Assembly: GCA_038244815.1 (NCBI GenBank)
Contig: JBBRTB010000002.1
Location: 209,723-273,722 of the forward strand
DNA length: 64,000 bases
Origin: DASVHS01 sp038244815
GTDB taxonomy: Bacteria > Acidobacteriota > Thermoanaerobaculia > Gp7-AA8
Direction of reading: 5' to 3'
Shown: positions 60,528-64,000 of the stretch, piece after piece
Numbering within the stretch: position 1 is the stretch's first letter
How the letters are laid out: each line of letters opens with the position of its first letter
Notes under the pieces: generated by a model
The model's database searches: none
The model's input: only the letters and a program-made list of their open reading frames with translations
What the model was told of the DNA's origin: nothing
Made by a program: the position numbers and the translations under genes

Positions 60528-61332
60528 ACGTCCACCTCTCACCGTCTTCACGCCGTTTTATCGGACGAACGCCCGCTACTTCGACGAGACCATCGCCAGC
60601 GTCCTGTCGCAGTCGTTTCAGGACTTCGAATATCTGATGATCAACGACGGCCCGGAGGAGGACGCCAGGCGTATCGAGAAGACGTTTGGCGATCCGCGCA
60701 TCCGGATCGTCACCACCACCACACCCCTCGGACTGAGCGGCTCCCGCAACGCCGGACTGCACGAGGCTCGCGGCGATCTCATCGCCTTCATCGACTCAGA
60801 TGACTTCTGCGAGCCGGGACGCCTGCAGAAGCAGATCGACTTCCTGCGCGCCAACCCCGATCACGTCCTCGTCGGTTCGGCCCTGCGGTTCATCGACGAA
60901 GAGTCGCGGACCATCGGCAGCCGCCGCTATCCGCAGGAGGACCGCGACATCAAGCGCCGCATCGTGGCCATGAACTGCGTGGCCCAGCCGTCGGTCATGG
61001 CCAGGCGTCAGGCCCTCATCGACGCCGGCGGCTACACTCCTGATTTCCCGGCGGCGGAGGATTACGCGCTCTGGCTGCGGCTGGCACGGTTCGGGAAGTT
61101 TCACAACTTCTCAGAGGCGCTCGTCGCCTACCGCATCCATCTGCAGTCGGGAAAGCACCGGCTGCTGCGGCCCGCACTGCGCGACAGCACGAGGCTCAAG
61201 ATCCACGCCATCCGCCATCTCGGTTTCAGGCCAACGCCGCGCTCTCTGGCCAGCATTGCCGCACATGGGATATTGCTGGCGATGCCGTCGAGCGTTGTCT
61301 ACTGGCTGTTCAAGCGGCTGTTCGTGCGTTGA
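60514..61332 (+). CDS. GT2-family glycosyltransferase
   Basis: 272-residue GT-A enzyme. It has VFTPFYRTNARYFDETIASV, NDGPEEDARR, GSRNAGLHEARG and the metal motif FIDSDDF. The C-terminal PAAEDYALWLRLARFG carries the ED base region typical of surface-glycan GT2 enzymes. ATG 60514 overlaps the previous gene by 14 bases. Its TGA directly abuts the convergent methyltransferase stop. Confidence 0.86.
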   Translation: MHSTERPPLTVFTPFYRTNARYFDETIASVLSQSFQDFEYLMINDGPEEDARRIEKTFGDPRIRIVTTTTPLGLSGSRNAGLHEARGDLIAFIDSDDFCEPGRLQKQIDFLRANPDHVLVGSALRFIDEESRTIGSRRYPQEDRDIKRRIVAMNCVAQPSVMARRQALIDAGGYTPDFPAAEDYALWLRLARFGKFHNFSEALVAYRIHLQSGKHRLLRPALRDSTRLKIHAIRHLGFRPTPRSLASIAAHGILLAMPSSVVYWLFKRLFVR

Positions 61333-62040
61333 TCACTTCTGCGCGAACGCCGTAATGAACGCGCTGTGTCGGGGATCGGCCTTCCCGAGAATCGCTGGCA
61401 GAGGAAAGTAACCCGCGCCGGCGACTTCGACCGATCGAAATCCATGCGCCTCGAACATCTCGATGAGACCGCGGTAGTTGAAGATGGTCTTGTGAGTCCA
61501 CGTGCCTGTATACGGAGTGCCGCCGCGCTGAATCGCAAACGGATTGCCCAGGCCGGCCTTCAATGACGAGACGTTGGTCAGCGAGAAGATCTGCCAGCCC
61601 ATGGCCGCCGCAAAGACGTTGTGCCAGCTGCTCCCGTTTTCGGTGCTGATCACGGCGTAGCCACCCGGCTTCAGCAGCCGGTAGACCTCGGAGACAAACA
61701 AGTCGACGTTCGGCACGTGCTCGATGACCTGGTTCGCGTGGACGAGATCGAACGCCTCCGACGGCAGCTCCGGCATCGGCCGGCTGAGATCGAGAGCCTT
61801 CACGGACACCCCGTTCTGCGCCGCCTTCCGGGCCGCCTCCTCCACGATCTCGACTCCATGCATCTCGCCGGCCCCCACCGCGTCGGCCAGCCTGCGCGTC
61901 CAGAGACCGTCGTCACATCCGAGGTCCAGGAGCGAGACGCGGCCGCCGTCACGGCGGGCCCGCCGGGCCAGACCGATGATGTTGCGCCGGTTCAGCTGGT
62001 TTGCGTTTTCGTAGACGCGTGTGAAGAAAGTCTTGAGCAT
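61333..62040 (-). CDS. Class I SAM-dependent methyltransferase
   Basis: 235-residue methyltransferase. Motif I is LLDLGCDDGLWTRRLAD, followed by MHGVEIVEEA, then AFDLVHANQVIEHV (motif II-III) and RLLKPGGYAVISTENG. It may methylate a glycan or a lipid-linked intermediate. Its start overlaps the 3' end of the flippase gene by 49 bases, so it is translated from the same transcript. Confidence 0.85.
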   Translation of the reverse strand: MLKTFFTRVYENANQLNRRNIIGLARRARRDGGRVSLLDLGCDDGLWTRRLADAVGAGEMHGVEIVEEAARKAAQNGVSVKALDLSRPMPELPSEAFDLVHANQVIEHVPNVDLFVSEVYRLLKPGGYAVISTENGSSWHNVFAAAMGWQIFSLTNVSSLKAGLGNPFAIQRGGTPYTGTWTHKTIFNYRGLIEMFEAHGFRSVEVAGAGYFPLPAILGKADPRHSAFITAFAQK

Positions 62041-63248
62041 GTCGCGAAAAGGACGATGACCAGAAATAGCACGAGCGTCTGCGGCACGTACAGTGCCACG
62101 ATCACATCCGACCAGGTGCGGTGATGGAGAACGAGCGCGATGACCTGCGCGACGGCACCGAGCGCGTAGACCGAGAGGAATCGAAAGTCAGCCACGCTGA
62201 TGAGCGCCTGGGACAGCATCAGCGCCGTATAAGTGATGACGGTGACTCCGCCGAGCCGGGCCACGAGCGGCCCGGCCGCCGAGTACGCCGAACCGTATAA
62301 CAGCGTCATGATCCGCTCCGGCCAGACGATGAAAATCGCCAGAGGAATGACGCTGAGCGCGAAGTAGACCGCGCAGAGCTGCAACGTCAATCCTCGGATG
62401 GGCCGGCCGGAGTCATGCGCGCCGGTCAGCAGCGGTCCGGCCAGCACGTAGAGGGGAACAAAGAGCACGCCAAAGCCGCGCATCACCGCGCTGGCGGCCC
62501 CGTAGATTCCGGCGTCGCTGGCGATGAACCACCGCTTCACCGCCAGCACGTGCGCGTTCTGAAAAATGGCCACCGACAACATGAGCACGACCATCGGCAT
62601 CATCAGCCGTCCGACGGAGGCCCAGTCGACCGGCGCCGGCGGTATGTTCCGCCACTCCCGCGCGAAGCCCATGGCGATCACGATTTCCGCAATGAGGAGC
62701 GCCGCGGCGTAGCTCACGAGTGCCGACGAGGCACTGCGGACATAGAGAAACAGAAGGACCGCCCCGGCCGTGCGGATGACCGACTCGAGAACCGTGTTGA
62801 AGTTGTATGTATGAAAGCGCATCAGGCCGTGAAGGACGCCTCGGTCGACACCGATCAGCGCCACAAGCAGTGAGGACGCGAACGCGAGGAGCAGCGTGGA
62901 GGTGGCGCGAAAGTGAAGGAGTCGGGCCAGCGAGGTCGAGAAGATGAGCAGAATCGCGGCGAAGCCCAGGATCACCCATCCCATTCTCACAAGCGAGGCG
63001 CGCCTCAGGGCGGCGACGGCCGGGAGCTCGCCGCGGACCACGTGGCGCGCCACCAGTCGGGCGATGGTCGGCGTCACCGGGCTCAGAGCCATCGAGAACA
63101 GGTAGATCACCGACAGTCCGGCCGCGAAGTCGGCATATTCGGCTGGCCCAAGCACTCTGCCGGTGTAAACGATGTAGGCGATCGTGAGAACCGCGCTGAT
63201 CCCCGCGGCCACGATGAGCTCGCCCACCCGCTTCACGTCGAGCTTCAC
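61992..63248 (-). CDS. Polysaccharide flippase (Wzx/MATE-like)
   Basis: 418-residue membrane protein with about 12 helices. It belongs to the Wzx/RfbX-like group of the MOP superfamily; the N-terminal helix pair contains SAVLTIAYIVYTGRVLGPAE and the repeat around VARLGGVTVITYTALMLSQA is typical. It would flip undecaprenyl-linked repeats to the periplasm. ATG 63248 overlaps the stop of a possible small upstream gene. Confidence 0.83.
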   Translation of the reverse strand: MKLDVKRVGELIVAAGISAVLTIAYIVYTGRVLGPAEYADFAAGLSVIYLFSMALSPVTPTIARLVARHVVRGELPAVAALRRASLVRMGWVILGFAAILLIFSTSLARLLHFRATSTLLLAFASSLLVALIGVDRGVLHGLMRFHTYNFNTVLESVIRTAGAVLLFLYVRSASSALVSYAAALLIAEIVIAMGFAREWRNIPPAPVDWASVGRLMMPMVVLMLSVAIFQNAHVLAVKRWFIASDAGIYGAASAVMRGFGVLFVPLYVLAGPLLTGAHDSGRPIRGLTLQLCAVYFALSVIPLAIFIVWPERIMTLLYGSAYSAAGPLVARLGGVTVITYTALMLSQALISVADFRFLSVYALGAVAQVIALVLHHRTWSDVIVALYVPQTLVLFLVIVLFATCSRLSSHASTKTQTS

Positions 63249-63418
63249 TGGAGGATCCTCAACAGTTCGATGCGATGAGGTCGAGCACCGAAGGCTCTGG
63301 CCTGGGACGTCAGTTCACGAAGTCGGGAGGCACAGGGGCCGGTGCCGATACGCCGAAGCGACTGCAGGGTAAAGAGGAGGACGATGATGGCGGAGGCGAA
63401 GAGCCAGCGGCTACGCAA
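63245..63418 (-). CDS. Possible small membrane protein coupled to the flippase
   Basis: 57 codons from TTG 63418. An N-terminal helix WLFASAIIVLLFTLQSL is followed by a basic amphipathic tail ending RIELLRILQ. Its stop overlaps the flippase ATG as ATGA, the same coupling seen throughout this locus. The frame stays open further upstream through the terminator and into 5S rRNA, so the start is not certain. No family is recognised. Confidence 0.4.
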   Translation of the reverse strand: MRSRWLFASAIIVLLFTLQSLRRIGTGPCASRLRELTSQARAFGARPHRIELLRILQ

Positions 63419-63442
63419 CGGCTGATTGTCGCAAAAGAGGGA

Positions 63443-63481
63443 GAAAAAGCGAAAGGCCGCTGAGGTTGTCAGCGGCCTTTC
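63443..63481 (-). terminator. Intrinsic terminator of the rRNA operon
   Basis: On the minus strand GAAAGGCCGCTGA, loop CAACC, TCAGCGGCCTTTC forms a perfect 13-bp stem (63481-63451), followed by GCTTTTTC. It lies about 10 bases after the 5S 3' end. Confidence 0.9.
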
Positions 63482-63490
63482 AGAGAATTT

Positions 63491-63608
63491 ATCCCGGCGG
63501 CGTCCTACTTTCCCACCCAGTCGCCCGGGCAGTATCATCGGCGATGCAGAGCTTAACTGCCGTGTTCGGAATGGGAACGGGTGTGACCTCTGCTCTAAGA
63601 CCACCGGA
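63491..63608 (-). rRNA. rrf: 5S ribosomal RNA
   Basis: About 118 nt on the minus strand. The 5' end TCCGGTGGTC pairs with the 3' GCCGCCGGGA. Internal hallmarks are ACACCCGTTCCCATTCCGAA and GTTAAGCTC, and GTAGGACGCCGCC near the 3' end. Ends are estimated from pairing. Confidence 0.95.
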
Positions 63609-63689
63609 AACTTGTGATCATGAAAAATTGAATACGGGTTGTGTACTTACAGCGAGTGCAATGGCTGCAGACAACATCAAATCAAGGCA

Positions 63690-64000
63690 AATATGGTCAA
63701 GTCAAACGGCCGATTAGTACTGGTCAGCTGAAGATCTTTCGACCCTTACACTTCCAGCCTATCAACGTGGTCATCTACCACGGGCCTTCAGGGAGAACTC
63801 ATCTTGTGGTTGGCTTCTCGCTTATATGCTTTCAGCGATTATCCTTTCCCGACCTAGCTACCGAGCGGTGCCGCTGGCGCGACAACTCGTACACTAGAGG
63901 TCAGTGCTTCCCGGTCCTCTCGTACTAAGGAAACCTCCACTCAATTCTCCTCCGCCCACAACAGATAGGGACCGAACTGTCTCGCGACGTTCTAAACCCA
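63690..64000 (-). rRNA. rrl: 23S ribosomal RNA, 3' end (partial)
   Basis: The minus strand carries 23S domain VI. AGTACGAGAGGACCGGGAAG (the sarcin-ricin loop), GCTGAAAGCATATAAGCG, then CCAGTACTAATCGGCC near the 3' end. The mature 3' end is placed near 63690 by similarity; the rest lies beyond base 64000. A spacer of about 80 bases separates it from 5S. Confidence 0.93.

Noticed and set aside
63419..63604. Extension of the small flippase-coupled frame through the terminator and 5S rRNA
   Set aside because: The sequence is clearly 5S rRNA and a terminator stem; coding there is not credible.

Overview
The window is high G+C bacterial chromosome, roughly 60-65% by eye. It holds a complete str-S10-spc-alpha ribosomal operon, a cytochrome c maturation module and a large surface-glycan locus with a Wzx-type flippase. 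This suggests a Gram-negative, respiring bacterium. The DUF4097 and M28 families, the GTCATCCTGAG-type palindromes and the gene content fit Acidobacteriota or a relative. That placement is a judgement from memory, not a computed one.

Layout. (1) 1-1844: ccmA-ccmB-ccmC heme-export genes on the minus strand, with ccmC cut by the window edge. (2) 1890-8795: a HEAT/EF-hand/cyclophilin protein, a small membrane protein, a YbjQ-family protein, a DrrAB-like ABC exporter behind a double palindrome, a 2-hydroxyacid dehydrogenase, a decayed PfpI/DJ-1 gene and two tandem receiver-only response regulators. (3) 8930-13384: a DMT transporter, then aldehyde dehydrogenase, glutamine-synthetase-family ligase and SDR, probably for amine catabolism. 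(4) 13577-15800: a DUF4097 protein and an M28 membrane peptidase whose start codons overlap divergently. (5) 15834-36203: the translation operon, read right to left from rpsL to rplQ, with a clear sigma70 promoter at 36268-36296. (6) 36351-43246: two divergent paralogous membrane glycosyltransferases, an exported protein pair, an ornithine-cyclodeaminase/cupin pair and an SGNH-like secreted protein. (7) 43313-63418: the glycan locus, with an 11-gene minus-strand operon (56375 down to 45628), a 5-gene plus-strand operon (56478-61332) and a methyltransferase/flippase pair. (8) 63443-64000: terminator, 5S rRNA and the 3' end of 23S rRNA, minus strand.

How the genes work together. The glycan locus carries a SIS isomerase, a GHMP heptose kinase, a GmhB-like phosphatase and an HddC-like nucleotidyltransferase. 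These could make an NDP-D-glycero-D-manno-heptose. A transaldolase-family gene lies in the same operon and could supply sedoheptulose 7-phosphate. Epimerases, an unusual Cys-less NDP-sugar dehydrogenase and MocA/SDR oxidoreductases would make further sugars. GT2 and membrane glycosyltransferases and the flippase would assemble and export the glycan.

Two patterns run across the window. First, many operon-head genes have a TANNNT box only 7-10 nt before the start codon and no Shine-Dalgarno, which suggests leaderless mRNAs. Second, several families of short palindromic repeats fill gaps, including five gaps inside the ribosomal operon, and in two places they have become coding sequence. There is no gene-free stretch longer than 300 bases; the longest, 39307-39584, is listed. 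No CRISPR array, insertion sequence or tRNA was seen.
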